64,000 bases of DNA from a virus. Below the pieces are notes generated by a model. It saw nothing but the letters and a program-made list of their open reading frames with translations. It did not search any database and had not been told where the DNA came from. A program made the translations under genes and the position numbers. Shown here one piece after another: positions 49,192 through 56,574 of the stretch. The stretch lies in the IMG/VR virus record IMGVR_UViG_3300012009_000091, positions 103,070-167,069 of that record; one strand, written 5' to 3'. Positions within the stretch are counted from its first letter, which is position 1. Each line of letters begins with the position of its first letter.

Positions 49192-49592
49192 CGGTCACCG
49201 CTGCTATTCTGGCTATTGTGGCCGCTCTTCTTCCGCTCTTCGTGAAATGGCTTAATACAAAAATGGAGGAGAAGCCGGATGGACTTTCCACCCTCGCTCG
49301 ATTCCATGCACAAGAAATCCGCGACCTTTCTACCGCTATGGAGTCTGGTACTGCTACTGACGTGGCTTTTGTTTGGGCTCGGCATGATCGGATGTTGCTC
49401 GACGCCGGTTTGTCCCCCTCTCGATCCGGAGGTGGTGGTAGTCGACAACTCCGAGATCTCAAAGAACTCCGACGGGACGTACACAGTCACCGTTGGGTGG
49501 ATGTTGCGTCGCCTCGAGTACGAACAGAGTCTCCTCGCCGCACTCGGGCGCTGCGAAGAGGGGATGCAGTGAGTATTCCAATTTTGGATTGA
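49188..49592 (+). CDS. Inner-membrane spanin (Rz-like)
   Basis: Overlaps the holin stop (ATGA). A short N-terminal transmembrane helix (about 3-20), then a charged coiled-coil-like periplasmic part (EEKPDGLSTLARFHAQEIRD). It contains a second gene wholly nested in the +1 frame, exactly the layout of Rz/Rz1 pairs. The later part of the frame is Arg-rich and may be constrained by the nested gene. Confidence 0.6.
   Translation: MTVTAAILAIVAALLPLFVKWLNTKMEEKPDGLSTLARFHAQEIRDLSTAMESGTATDVAFVWARHDRMLLDAGLSPSRSGGGGSRQLRDLKELRRDVHSHRWVDVASPRVRTESPRRTRALRRGDAVSIPILD
49279..49572 (+). CDS. Outer-membrane lipoprotein spanin (Rz1-like), nested
   Basis: 97 aa, completely inside the Rz-like gene in another frame. 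GGAGGAGAAGCCGG lies directly before its ATG. A signal sequence (LPLWSLVLLLTWLLFGLG) ends at lipobox-like GMIGC-C, followed by STPVCPPLD; a Pro/Val region and a coiled-coil C-terminus complete it. It would join the inner-membrane spanin to fuse membranes at lysis. Confidence 0.65.
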   Translation: MDFPPSLDSMHKKSATFLPLWSLVLLLTWLLFGLGMIGCCSTPVCPPLDPEVVVVDNSEISKNSDGTYTVTVGWMLRRLEYEQSLLAALGRCEEGMQ

Positions 49593-49596
49593 GTGC

Positions 49597-50979
49597 ATGC
49601 CTGAAGAATATGATCCTAGACTTGATGAGGCTCCCCCTTCGGCGGCTGAAATTGCAACGTTGACCGGGTTAGGCGCGGCATCGATTGCCGCGCCCTATAC
49701 TTCACAGTTTACGCGAGCTGTTCACCATTTGGGGTCGCTTGAATCGGACAAACGTTTGACCAGCAAACTAATACGTCGTCTAGAGGATGCGGCAGACGTG
49801 GCCCGCGGTACTGTGACGCGTTTTTCAGATCTACCGCCTGGCGGTGAGTTTACTGCTACGGGGCTTAACATTTCCCCTAAAGGGGTGAAGGTATTTTCTC
49901 CATATGTGGAGGTTTCTTCTTATACTCCTCCGTTTACGGTGGCCCATGAATTAGGTCACGCCCAGCAGGGAAAATCAAAAGCTCGCATTCTGCTTTCCGG
50001 CTTGTTGAAAAGCAGATTCATGAAGTATGCGCCGGCCTTTGGGGCGGCGGTGGCAGATCCTGATTCTGTCGAAGGTAAATATATCGTTCCTGGTCTAGGG
50101 ATCGCTCGTGGAGTACATACATTAGGCGATGAAGCCGGTGCGTGGGTGCGGGGAAGAAATATCCTTCGTCGGGCCGGATTACCGACAAAAGGATTAGCTC
50201 GGTCAGCGTCTGGGGCGTTGCTGTCGTATTTGCCACAGATGGTGGCGGCCGGATCGATCCCTCTTGCTATTCGAGCTATCAAGAAACGATTGGCTGGAGG
50301 TGGAGGACGCGCTGAAGAACCCTTGAAAGAGGCGGCCCGCAAACTCGACGGCAAGTATCGTTTTCAAGGTTTTCCGATTTCCATTGAAACCGCGAAGGGG
50401 GCCACTCGTTCGGGTATCGATAAAGACGGTCGTGAATGGTCCGTCAAGATGAACTGTGATTATGGCTATATCCGAGGGACGGAAGGGTATGATGGAGAAC
50501 ATCTCGATGTTTTCATCGGTCCCCACGAAGATTCCATCTCGGTGTTTGTGGTCCGGCAGATTCATCCGGACACGAAGAAGTTCGACGAGGACAAAGTGTT
50601 GCTTGGGTTCAAGTCCCAAGAGAAAGCGCTCAAGACCTATCTCGGCAACTATGATCGGAAAGATCATGTAGACGGGATTCGGGAGATCCCCCTCGACGCT
50701 TTCCGTGCTATGATTAAAGTGCACAAGGGGAAAAAATTGACTGACACCGACACGATCCAAAAGGTCGCCCAGTTTCTCCTTCCCGGATTCCGTATTGTTC
50801 TAGCGGCTGAGAACGCGAGTGCACCTCGGTTAAGCGGGGGGTTGAAAGGAACTACCGGCAAGAAACCGAAACCACCCGCGATGAATCTCACACAGGGCAG
50901 TATCAGTGTTCCTGGTATGCGAACCGGATCCACAGCGACTGACACCAACTTGATGCCGAAGATCCGCTCCGATTCTTAG
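49597..50979 (+). CDS. Polyvalent protein: metallopeptidase-like plus inorganic-pyrophosphatase-like domain
   Basis: 460 aa. Near residue 114 the sequence AHELGHAQQ gives a zinc-peptidase-type HExxH. The C-terminal half (about 248-395) has KLDGKYRFQGFPISIE, NCDYGYIRGTEG, DGEHLDVFIGP and GFKSQEKALKTYLG, the signature of the InPase-like domain of phage polyvalent proteins. A QKVAQFLLPG tail follows. Such proteins are injected with DNA and counter host defences or remodel the cell. Binding site weak. Confidence 0.6.
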   Translation: MPEEYDPRLDEAPPSAAEIATLTGLGAASIAAPYTSQFTRAVHHLGSLESDKRLTSKLIRRLEDAADVARGTVTRFSDLPPGGEFTATGLNISPKGVKVFSPYVEVSSYTPPFTVAHELGHAQQGKSKARILLSGLLKSRFMKYAPAFGAAVADPDSVEGKYIVPGLGIARGVHTLGDEAGAWVRGRNILRRAGLPTKGLARSASGALLSYLPQMVAAGSIPLAIRAIKKRLAGGGGRAEEPLKEAARKLDGKYRFQGFPISIETAKGATRSGIDKDGREWSVKMNCDYGYIRGTEGYDGEHLDVFIGPHEDSISVFVVRQIHPDTKKFDEDKVLLGFKSQEKALKTYLGNYDRKDHVDGIREIPLDAFRAMIKVHKGKKLTDTDTIQKVAQFLLPGFRIVLAAENASAPRLSGGLKGTTGKKPKPPAMNLTQGSISVPGMRTGSTATDTNLMPKIRSDS

Positions 50980-51035
50980 TTCACCAGAGTTCCCTCTGTA
51001 CTTTTCATATCAGCTCCTCTATAGTTGCGAAGTCA

Positions 51036-51042
51036 GTATAAG
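51036..51042 (+). promoter_or_regulatory. GTATAAG phage promoter core
   Basis: AGTATAAGCTGAC 38 bases before ATG 51080. Confidence 0.65.
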
Positions 51043-51079
51043 CTGACACATACATGTGTAACTATATAGGAGAAGAACA

Positions 51080-52099
51080 ATGTCAGCACTGTTGGATTCC
51101 ATGTTTTGGGTCGCCGAAGACGGCGAACCGTGGCATAAGGAAGGAACCCGAATTGAGTATCGAGTCACTACTGGAAAGGAGGCACAGAAACTCGCAGGCT
51201 GTGAATGGGGTGTAGAGTTGCGGCCACTCTACTTTCAATCTAGTCTCAGCATTTCACGACAGGCGGCAGATGGGAGTCAGTATGAAGAGCGGCAGCTAGT
51301 CGAAACTGACCAATGCGCGGTCATTCGGACCGACACGGAGGGGTATTTGGCAACTGTCGGCCGGAAGTTTGAACCGCTGCAGAACGATGAATTCTTTTCG
51401 CTGATGGATGAGATCGTTGGGCAAGAAGAGGCGGACTATCGAACAGCTGGATCTCTGAAAGGAGGCCGCGTCGTGTGGGTCTTGGCGTCTCTACCTGGTT
51501 ATCTCAAGGTCGGCAAAGATGATCACATCGCTCAGTTTCTTCTGGCGTCTAATGCGCATGACGGGTCCCAGTCGTATCGCATCAACCCGACCACAGTGCG
51601 GGTGGTGTGTAACAATACGCTCACCATGGCAAATTCTATTGCAGATCAAACAGAGGCCAACGGGGGCGTGAGTGTGCAGCGGTTCTGGCATACGTCTGGA
51701 TTGCAGAAGAGAGCTTGGGACTACGCCAAAGCTATGGCTCAGATTCGAGTCTTGTTCAAGAAGTCCGAGGAGGTCTATCAGGAGCTCGCCCAGTGTGAAG
51801 TGAACCAAGAGGATGTAGACAACTTCTTGGAGGACGTCTTCCCGATTCCCGAGGATGCCAAGCGTCCGACGCGCATGTTGAACATGCGCGAGTCGGTGCT
51901 TCACAAGTTCGAGGGCGCTGGATTGGGATCTGATCTCATTACAGCTCGAGGAACCGCATGGGGACTTTACAATGCTCTTGCCGAGTTCGTGGATCATGAT
52001 CGTGGCAATAGTGTGGATCAACGACAGTACAACTCGTGGTTTGGTACTGGCGCTTCCATGAAGGAGCGCGGTTTCATTCACGTCGCCAATTGGCTGTAG
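51080..52099 (+). CDS. DUF932-type phage/plasmid-like protein
   Basis: 339 aa. TAGGAGAAGAACA precedes the ATG. WVAEDGEPWHKEG, VGRKFEPLQNDEFF, YRTAGSLKGGRVVWVLASLPG and NPTTVRVVCNNTL match the DUF932 (phage/plasmid-like TIGR03299) pattern. Function is unproven; often found next to replication genes. A hairpin pair (52108-52125 and 52140-52169) follows. Confidence 0.8.
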   Translation: MSALLDSMFWVAEDGEPWHKEGTRIEYRVTTGKEAQKLAGCEWGVELRPLYFQSSLSISRQAADGSQYEERQLVETDQCAVIRTDTEGYLATVGRKFEPLQNDEFFSLMDEIVGQEEADYRTAGSLKGGRVVWVLASLPGYLKVGKDDHIAQFLLASNAHDGSQSYRINPTTVRVVCNNTLTMANSIADQTEANGGVSVQRFWHTSGLQKRAWDYAKAMAQIRVLFKKSEEVYQELAQCEVNQEDVDNFLEDVFPIPEDAKRPTRMLNMRESVLHKFEGAGLGSDLITARGTAWGLYNALAEFVDHDRGNSVDQRQYNSWFGTGASMKERGFIHVANWL

Positions 52100-52107
52100 A
52101 CCCTAAG

Positions 52108-52169
52108 TGCGCATTTCTGCGCACAACTCCTTAGTTCATAACAGGAGCTCCGCTAGGAGTTTCTGTTAG
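52108..52169 (+). terminator. Two hairpins after DUF932 gene
   Basis: GTGCGCA-TTTC-TGCGCAC (7 bp, about 52108-52125) is followed by TAACAG-AGCTCC...GGAGTT-CTGTTA (12 bp, one G-U). No long T-run, so a processing signal or weak terminator is as likely. Confidence 0.45.
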
Positions 52170-52248
52170 CTTACGTAGGCTAAAAAAGTGAGCACGGTTC
52201 TCTAGGCTGATATGGATGAAGGCCAGTATAGAACTTCTTACCGCATAC

Positions 52249-52292
52249 TAAAAATACGCGGGTCCGACTTACTCCTTTTGTCTCGCCGCGTA
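52249..52292 (-). terminator. Leftward terminator
   Basis: On the complement TACGCGG pairs with CCGCGTA across 24 bases and is followed by TTTTTAG; just after the 51-aa gene. Confidence 0.65.
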
Positions 52293-52300
52293 CTGTAGAG

Positions 52301-52456
52301 TTATGGAGTAGACTTCTTCCGGCCGCCGTTCTGCGCTCGCAAGCGCATGCGGCGGCCGGCTCGCCAATCCTCGACGGCCTCTCGGCCGTGTCGGATCAGG
52401 AGCCCAGCCGCCACACCGCTTGCAAACGCAACGGTGGCGGTGATGAACAGTATCAT
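52301..52456 (-). CDS. Small membrane protein, 51 aa
   Basis: Leftward, too short for a 60-residue cut-off. CGGAGGAAAC precedes its ATG. A transmembrane helix (MILFITATVAFASGVAAGLL) is followed by a basic tail (RAGRRMRLRAQNGGRKK). Promoter 23 bases upstream. A small stand-alone unit. Confidence 0.65.
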   Translation of the reverse strand: MILFITATVAFASGVAAGLLIRHGREAVEDWRAGRRMRLRAQNGGRKKSTP

Positions 52457-52478
52457 GTTTCCTCCGTTTCTCTAATTA

Positions 52479-52485
52479 CTTATAC
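52479..52485 (-). promoter_or_regulatory. Leftward GTATAAGTA promoter core
   Basis: TTTTTTAGTATCCTGTATAAG on the complement: T-run terminator, then AGTATCC, then promoter. Confidence 0.7.
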
Positions 52486-52489
52486 AGGA

Positions 52490-52658
52490 TACTAAAAAAC
52501 GGGTGATTTCGTTCCCTTCATTGCGTATCCTTGATTCCGGTTCGACTCTCGAACTCTCCTCACAACTCTTGAGTTGGTTTTGGCAACAAGAGTCCTCACG
52601 GACTTCTTAATACCCTTGACGGGTCAACGGGAATCACCCGCTCGATCTCTCAACTGTC
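52490..52658 (-). ncRNA. Structured 3' RNA ending in T6
   Basis: On the complement, CGGGTGATT at about 52641 pairs with AATCACCCG at about 52500. Between them are a long hairpin ACTCTT-GTTG...CAAC-AAGAGT and a GTCC-GTGA-GGAC tetraloop stem. CACCCGTTTTTTAG ends the element. It follows the 63-aa gene and may be its 3' region or a processed RNA. Confidence 0.5.
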
Positions 52659-52850
52659 CTACAGATCAAGCCAGTTCTTGGCCCGATTGATCCGCCCTCC
52701 GGTTCGGCATCTGTCTTTCTGGCGGCTTGCTTTCACCTTACGCGATGCTTTTTGGGTCTTGTACTCAGACTTCAGCTTCCTCAGTGCAGCATCGGTCCGC
52801 TGTTGAACGACTTTCGCTTCTGCCCGACGGGTTTTTCGCGATCTTGCCAT
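52659..52850 (-). CDS. Small highly basic protein, 63 aa
   Basis: The start at 52850 (MARSRKTRRAEAK) follows CGGAGAAACCA and is preferred over 52880. The chain is Lys/Arg-rich and helical throughout, as in nucleic-acid-binding or virion core proteins. It has its own promoter at 52884. Confidence 0.65.
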   Translation of the reverse strand: MARSRKTRRAEAKVVQQRTDAALRKLKSEYKTQKASRKVKASRQKDRCRTGGRINRAKNWLDL

Positions 52851-52883
52851 TGGTTTCTCCGTTAGGTAGTTTCCGATCAAATA

Positions 52884-52890
52884 CTTATAC
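52884..52890 (-). promoter_or_regulatory. Leftward GTATAAGTA promoter core
   Basis: CATAGGTATAAGTATTTG on the complement, 34 bases before ATG 52850. Back-to-back with the rightward RNase HI promoter. Confidence 0.7.
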
Positions 52891-52925
52891 CTATGAAATC
52901 ATTAATTTTTTAGTTCAAATTCATG

Positions 52926-52932
52926 GTATAAG
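52926..52932 (+). promoter_or_regulatory. GTATAAG phage promoter core
   Basis: TTTTTTAG lies 13 bases upstream and the ATG of RNase HI 26 bases downstream; the divergent partner is at 52884. Confidence 0.7.
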
Positions 52933-52957
52933 ACGGAGCTGTCATAAAGGAGGAAAT

Positions 52958-53578
52958 ATGAAGCTCATAATTTACACTGATGGAAGTTGCTACCCAAACC
53001 CCGGGCCTGGTGGAGGGTGGGGTGCAGTGATAACCACGCCTGATCATGCTATTTTGGCCTGTGGTCGAACTGCATCCGGATTCGGCTCAGTGATGATGCC
53101 GATGAAAGATGACCCAACTCCACGAATGCTCACCACCAATAATCGGCAAGAATTGATGGGCATCTTGATGGCGCTGAGACTGTTAGAGGCAGAAGGTCAT
53201 CATATCTGGGTTTGGTCGGATTCAGAATGGGCCGTCAATTCGATTTCTGGGAAATATCGATCCAACAAAAACAAGGATCTGCTCGACCAAATTCGGATGG
53301 AAATCAAGCGATTAGGTACAGCTCATTGTAAATTTCGTCATATCAAAGGACATGCAGGTCACCCACTTAATGAGCTGGCTGATAGGTTGGCTGGAAAAGG
53401 GCTACAAGCGGTAGACAGTCTCAAGATTGAGGACGGTAGGTGGCTAGATGATGAACATCAGAGGTTAATAGAAGTCGTTGGTTTTCTTCCCCAAGATATT
53501 TCGGATGGAGGAGGATCTTCGCGAGCCTCCTCCACCCTAGTGACATACCATCACACACTTCGGATCAGTTTTCGTTAG
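52958..53578 (+). CDS. rnhA: Ribonuclease HI
   Basis: 206 aa. AAGGAGGAAAT precedes the ATG. The catalytic carboxylates are clear: D8 (YTDGSC), E65 (NNRQELMG), D88 (VWSDSEW) and D142 (NELADRLAG), with H132 in HIKGHAG. A C-terminal extension of about 50 residues is unusual. It removes RNA from RNA-DNA hybrids during replication. Its last bases overlap the convergent RecA-like gene. Confidence 0.9.
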   Translation: MKLIIYTDGSCYPNPGPGGGWGAVITTPDHAILACGRTASGFGSVMMPMKDDPTPRMLTTNNRQELMGILMALRLLEAEGHHIWVWSDSEWAVNSISGKYRSNKNKDLLDQIRMEIKRLGTAHCKFRHIKGHAGHPLNELADRLAGKGLQAVDSLKIEDGRWLDDEHQRLIEVVGFLPQDISDGGGSSRASSTLVTYHHTLRISFR

Positions 53579-54339
53579 TCGTAGTCGTCTCGGGAGGTAT
53601 AGACCTCCCGAGCGACATTGATCTCGTCTTTTTGGAAGCCTGCTTGTTTTAGCTCTCGCGGAAGATTGACGTGTCCGTACTCATCGATGGACAGATTGAT
53701 CTCAGTTGCGGCGATGTCTGTTCTCGGATTGGCTACACGTACTTTCAGCGACTTTCTTGTATCGTCTAGGACGACAAGGGCGCGATCATCTTCTTTGGCT
53801 GCATGTGGAATCCCTCTTTTTAGTCCTCTCTCGTTCATCATACGCATGACCAGTGTCGCTGTATCTGCAGAGCGGTATCTTGTTCTCATCTTCTGTAGAA
53901 GTGTTTGGATTTCATGCCACCGTTCCAGGCCGTCTTTTTTGGTGAGTAGGGCGTCCAGCGTGTCGATGACCAATAGATCGTAGGATTTTCTTTGTGCAGC
54001 GCGGAGAGCTCTCTCCATCCCGTCCAGATCAATCGTTCGGGCTACGTTGATGGTGCTCAAATTCAAATCCGCGCGGCGCATGAGTTCGAGATCCAACATG
54101 ACGGTAGCGATGATCCCGATTGTCTGATGGCGCTGTTGCGCTGTTCGCAGTGCAGCGAGGAGGAGCCGTTCTGGATCACTCCCCGCGGCAAAGTAAATGG
54201 TCGTGATTTGTCCTCTGAGATACCCTCCGTTTAGTGCTGTGTCCAAGGCGACGCTTCCTGTCTGAAAGTAGCTTGGCTTAGCGCGTTTGGTTTTTCTCCA
54301 CCTTTTAGCTTCTTCGGCTTGACGTCGGAGCGACTTCAT
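53575..54339 (-). CDS. RecA/RadA-fold protein with degenerate Walker A
   Basis: 254 aa, leftward. A basic N-terminus (RRQAEEAKRWRKTKR), then the RecA-core pattern TGSVALDTALNGGYLRGQITTIYF. The P-loop position reads AAGSDPERLL (51-60), with no Lys-Thr. Walker B DLLVIDTLDALL (121-132) is intact. It may bind DNA or partners without hydrolysing ATP. It overlaps the 54336-54863 gene and runs convergent to RNase HI. Confidence 0.65.
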   Translation of the reverse strand: MKSLRRQAEEAKRWRKTKRAKPSYFQTGSVALDTALNGGYLRGQITTIYFAAGSDPERLLLAALRTAQQRHQTIGIIATVMLDLELMRRADLNLSTINVARTIDLDGMERALRAAQRKSYDLLVIDTLDALLTKKDGLERWHEIQTLLQKMRTRYRSADTATLVMRMMNERGLKRGIPHAAKEDDRALVVLDDTRKSLKVRVANPRTDIAATEINLSIDEYGHVNLPRELKQAGFQKDEINVAREVYTSRDDYD

Positions 54340-54863
54340 AAGTCTTCCTCCTCGAATCCATATTCAAACAATGCTTGACGCAGCTTTCGGTTCTCTAGGT
54401 CCAACTGCTTATTACGCGCAAGGAGCTCAGCGATCTTCTTTGATGCTGTGGCGTGTGAGACAGAATCGATGTGACATATTGGACAGGGCGTGTCTGCTTT
54501 CTGTCGGTCATACCAGACCAAATTACACCAGCCTTCGTCGGCATCTATGAGCATGTATTCCCGGTCCATTAAAGCAAGTGTGTCTGCAATAAAGTACAGC
54601 CAAGATTCGTTTTCGCCAATGCGATCTACTAGTGCATCTGTGATAATGTCTGGGGTCATGTTCAATACATCATCGAGCTGTTGTTCGATCCCCGTAGCAA
54701 TCCGATGTAGGATGGAGATCAGTTTCTTGCGTGAGATCTTCTCCGGTTCTTTTTGTAACAGGCGAATAAGGCTTTTTAGCCGACGGAGTTCGGATCCCTC
54801 ATGGTTCAAATCGCTCGAGATCTGCTTTAGCACCTCCCGCGCGAAGTCTGTGGTCGATATCAT
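54336..54863 (-). CDS. Hypothetical helical protein with Cys pair, 175 aa
   Basis: Leftward; GAAGGAGGTTGCT precedes the ATG. Helical N-terminal half, LYFIADTLALMDREYM, then a TPCPICH zinc-type motif near 130. The C-terminal coiled coil (LLARNKQLDLENRKLRQALFEYG) may mediate dimerisation. Probably works with the adjacent RecA-fold protein. Confidence 0.65.
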   Translation of the reverse strand: MISTTDFAREVLKQISSDLNHEGSELRRLKSLIRLLQKEPEKISRKKLISILHRIATGIEQQLDDVLNMTPDIITDALVDRIGENESWLYFIADTLALMDREYMLIDADEGWCNLVWYDRQKADTPCPICHIDSVSHATASKKIAELLARNKQLDLENRKLRQALFEYGFEEEDL

Positions 54864-54890
54864 AGCAACCTCCTTCGTATTTGTTGTGCT

Positions 54891-54897
54891 CTTATAC
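54891..54897 (-). promoter_or_regulatory. Leftward GTATAAG promoter core
   Basis: GTTTTTAGCCTGTATAAGAGC on the complement: terminator T-run followed three bases later by the promoter for 54336-54863. Confidence 0.7.
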
Positions 54898-54899
54898 AG

Positions 54900-55316
54900 G
54901 CTAAAAACGACGCCACTGGACCGTCACGGTGTTGTGTTCGCCCGGTCCCGGCTCCTCCAGTAACCGGAGGAGATGAGACCGGTTACTATTGCAACCGGGG
55001 TCGGCATTCACGTGAGCTCTCCCTCCCCCCGAATGGGGTTGTCCACTCACCACCATGGGCGTCATTTCTTGTGACAATTCTGTACGGTGTACACCAGCCC
55101 CGCGTTAGCGGGTGCTTCACCTTAGCTGGTGCTACCTCTCCGAGCGTACTTCAGTCTAGGGAGCTGTGGACGTTTCCGTCCGGTCCCCATTACCTTTCCT
55201 ACTAGGTACGGAAGGTCTGACTCCGTACAGGTTTGCAAGATCGAACGCTCACGACACGACACTTCGCAGTGCAACTCCCGGATTACGGTATCTGGAAGTT
55301 TTCGATCTCTCATTTA
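54900..55316 (-). ncRNA. Large structured RNA candidate (about 410 nt) with own promoter and terminator
   Basis: Leftward from GTATAAGTAAATG (55317) to the GTTTTTAG end (54900). Stems: 55238-55244/55302-55308 (7 bp closing stem), 55260-55263/55268-55271 (GCGA loop on the complement), CGTAC-type 7 bp near 55206-55228, 55168-55172/55177-55181 (GAAA loop), 55092-55098/55125-55131 enclosing 55099-55103/55108-55112, plus CCGGTT/AACCGG and CTCCTCC/GGAGGAG near 54950-55000. The only frame in it has no ribosome-binding site. Confidence 0.6.
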
Positions 55317-55705
55317 CTTATACCTACGAGATTCAACACTTTCCCGACTCTCCTGGACATGCGACTGCTGTGGGTTTCTTCAAGTCCGGCGGCTAGAGCT
55401 CGAGCTTCTAGATCGAGGATTGAATCGCCGAACTCGATCAGGAATTCTTCGGGTCCGATGATCTCTCCAGTATTCTCGCTCTCTAGTTGTCTTTGTGTGC
55501 GCACTTGGTCTATCCTGAGTTGGTACTGGACTAGTGTCCGTACGATTCGTGCTGCAACAAGGTCCGGTAGGACAGACAACGCAGTCGGACATGCGATGAG
55601 CGCATCTCCCACGAGTTGACGAGTGAATACCTCTTGTTTGATCTCCTGGCCGTAGTTCTTGTTGGCGCGATTCATCACATACTGTTTCAAATCGTCTTTC
55701 GTCAT
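55310..55705 (-). CDS. Hypothetical protein, 131 aa
   Basis: The start at 55705 (MTKDDLKQYVMNRAN) follows AGGAGAAGGGA; the longer start would overlap the rightward gene. All-helical with a YVMNRAN...EVFTRQLV, VRTLVQYQLRID and EEFLIEFGDSILDLEA pattern, like a scaffolding or chaperone protein. The end overlaps the promoter of the structured RNA. Confidence 0.6.
   Translation of the reverse strand: MTKDDLKQYVMNRANKNYGQEIKQEVFTRQLVGDALIACPTALSVLPDLVAARIVRTLVQYQLRIDQVRTQRQLESENTGEIIGPEEFLIEFGDSILDLEARALAAGLEETHSSRMSRRVGKVLNLVGISK
55317..55323 (-). promoter_or_regulatory. Leftward GTATAAGTA promoter core
   Basis: GTAGGTATAAGTAAATGAG on the complement lies in the last codons of the 131-aa gene and starts the structured RNA. 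Confidence 0.7.
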
Positions 55706-55732
55706 TCCCTTCTCCTGTGGTAGGTTGTGAAT

Positions 55733-56035
55733 ATGGACGCTTCCTTCTTCCAAGATCCGACCATTCGTGATTTCATCGCTCGTGACATTCAACAAGCGGG
55801 CGATGAAGCCACGATGGTCAAGAGTGCAGGTTTTCTCGGCCCAGCTTTGATGGTCGGTGGTTTGGGCGGTCTCTTATACGCCGGAGCGAAAGGGCTCAAG
55901 GGGGTGCGTAAAGCATCTCCTCCTGGTCAGCGCTGGCGTCAGCTTCGTCGTCGAGCGCTTGTGACGGGCCACCCAAGAGCTGGACGTCCACCAACTCCCA
56001 AGGCTGACCCCACTTTGTCTCCAAGGCGGATCTAA
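55733..56035 (+). CDS. Gly-rich virion-type protein, 100 aa
   Basis: Rightward, divergent from the 131-aa gene. MDASFFQDPTIRDFIARDI, a VKSAGFLGPALMVGGLGGLLYAG hydrophobic centre and a basic Pro-rich tail resemble the Gly-rich protein at 13139. The end overlaps the leftward gene at 55896 by 140 bases. Start may also be GTG 55727. Confidence 0.5.
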   Translation: MDASFFQDPTIRDFIARDIQQAGDEATMVKSAGFLGPALMVGGLGGLLYAGAKGLKGVRKASPPGQRWRQLRRRALVTGHPRAGRPPTPKADPTLSPRRI

Positions 56036-56534
56036 TCTTTTTAGGCAGATCTTTCATTCGAGGTTGTGGTTCGTCATACAACTTGTCGACGAGGCCGTAC
56101 AGTCGAAGTTGATCGGATACGATGGCTTTCCCTACTTCTGCAACGACTATTCGTGCATCACATCCACCACTGTGCAGCCTGATTACTAGTCGACTTCCTA
56201 AGCACCAAAGCCCTCGTATTTCTTTCGCAAGCTTGTAGTCATAACGCAATGCGAAGTCATTACTTGAGCTGAAGTGATATGCAAGGATCGGGGTTGGGGC
56301 TGCTTTGTTGTTGATCAAGACGTCGAGAAACCACGCATCGTCGTAGAGCGCCCACTCGAGTTCTAGCTCTTTGTCTTGTAGGGTGTTGTAAACGAGTGTG
56401 GAGTATCCTCGTAGGTCGAAGTAGCCGTCGATCAGAATGATTGGATTGCGTGTGATCAAAAGTTGTCGGTATCCCCACTCTATGGTGGCGGAAGGTGTAC
56501 CGTGCTGTTGTAGATAAGACACAACTGACTCCAT
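55896..56534 (-). CDS. Hypothetical protein, 212 aa
   Basis: Leftward; GAAGGAGGACTTT precedes the ATG. A mixed alpha/beta protein with LITRNPIILIDGYFDLRGY and RLVIRLHSGGCDARIV segments. The C-terminal tail is acidic. No family recognised. Confidence 0.65.
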   Translation of the reverse strand: MESVVSYLQQHGTPSATIEWGYRQLLITRNPIILIDGYFDLRGYSTLVYNTLQDKELELEWALYDDAWFLDVLINNKAAPTPILAYHFSSSNDFALRYDYKLAKEIRGLWCLGSRLVIRLHSGGCDARIVVAEVGKAIVSDQLRLYGLVDKLYDEPQPRMKDLPKKIRSALETKWGQPWELVDVQLLGGPSQALDDEADASADQEEMLYAPP

Positions 56535-56564
56535 AAAGTCCTCCTTCTCTAGGTTCTGTGCGGT

Positions 56565-56571
56565 CTTATAC
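56565..56571 (-). promoter_or_regulatory. Leftward GTATAAG promoter core
   Basis: TCGTATAAGACC on the complement, 31 bases before the start at 56534. Confidence 0.65.
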
Positions 56572-56574
56572 GAC

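Noticed and set aside
52590-52612. GTCC-GTGA-GGAC resembling hammerhead stem II on the complement
   Set aside because: Flanking CTGATGA and GAAA cores are missing; it is an ordinary tetraloop hairpin.
55122-55313. 63-aa leftward frame in the structured RNA
   Set aside because: It begins at the promoter itself, has no ribosome-binding site, and the region forms stable stems.
54900-55316. RNase P or tmRNA identity for the 410-nt RNA
   Set aside because: Only short fragments such as ACAGAA match; the conserved core sequences are absent.
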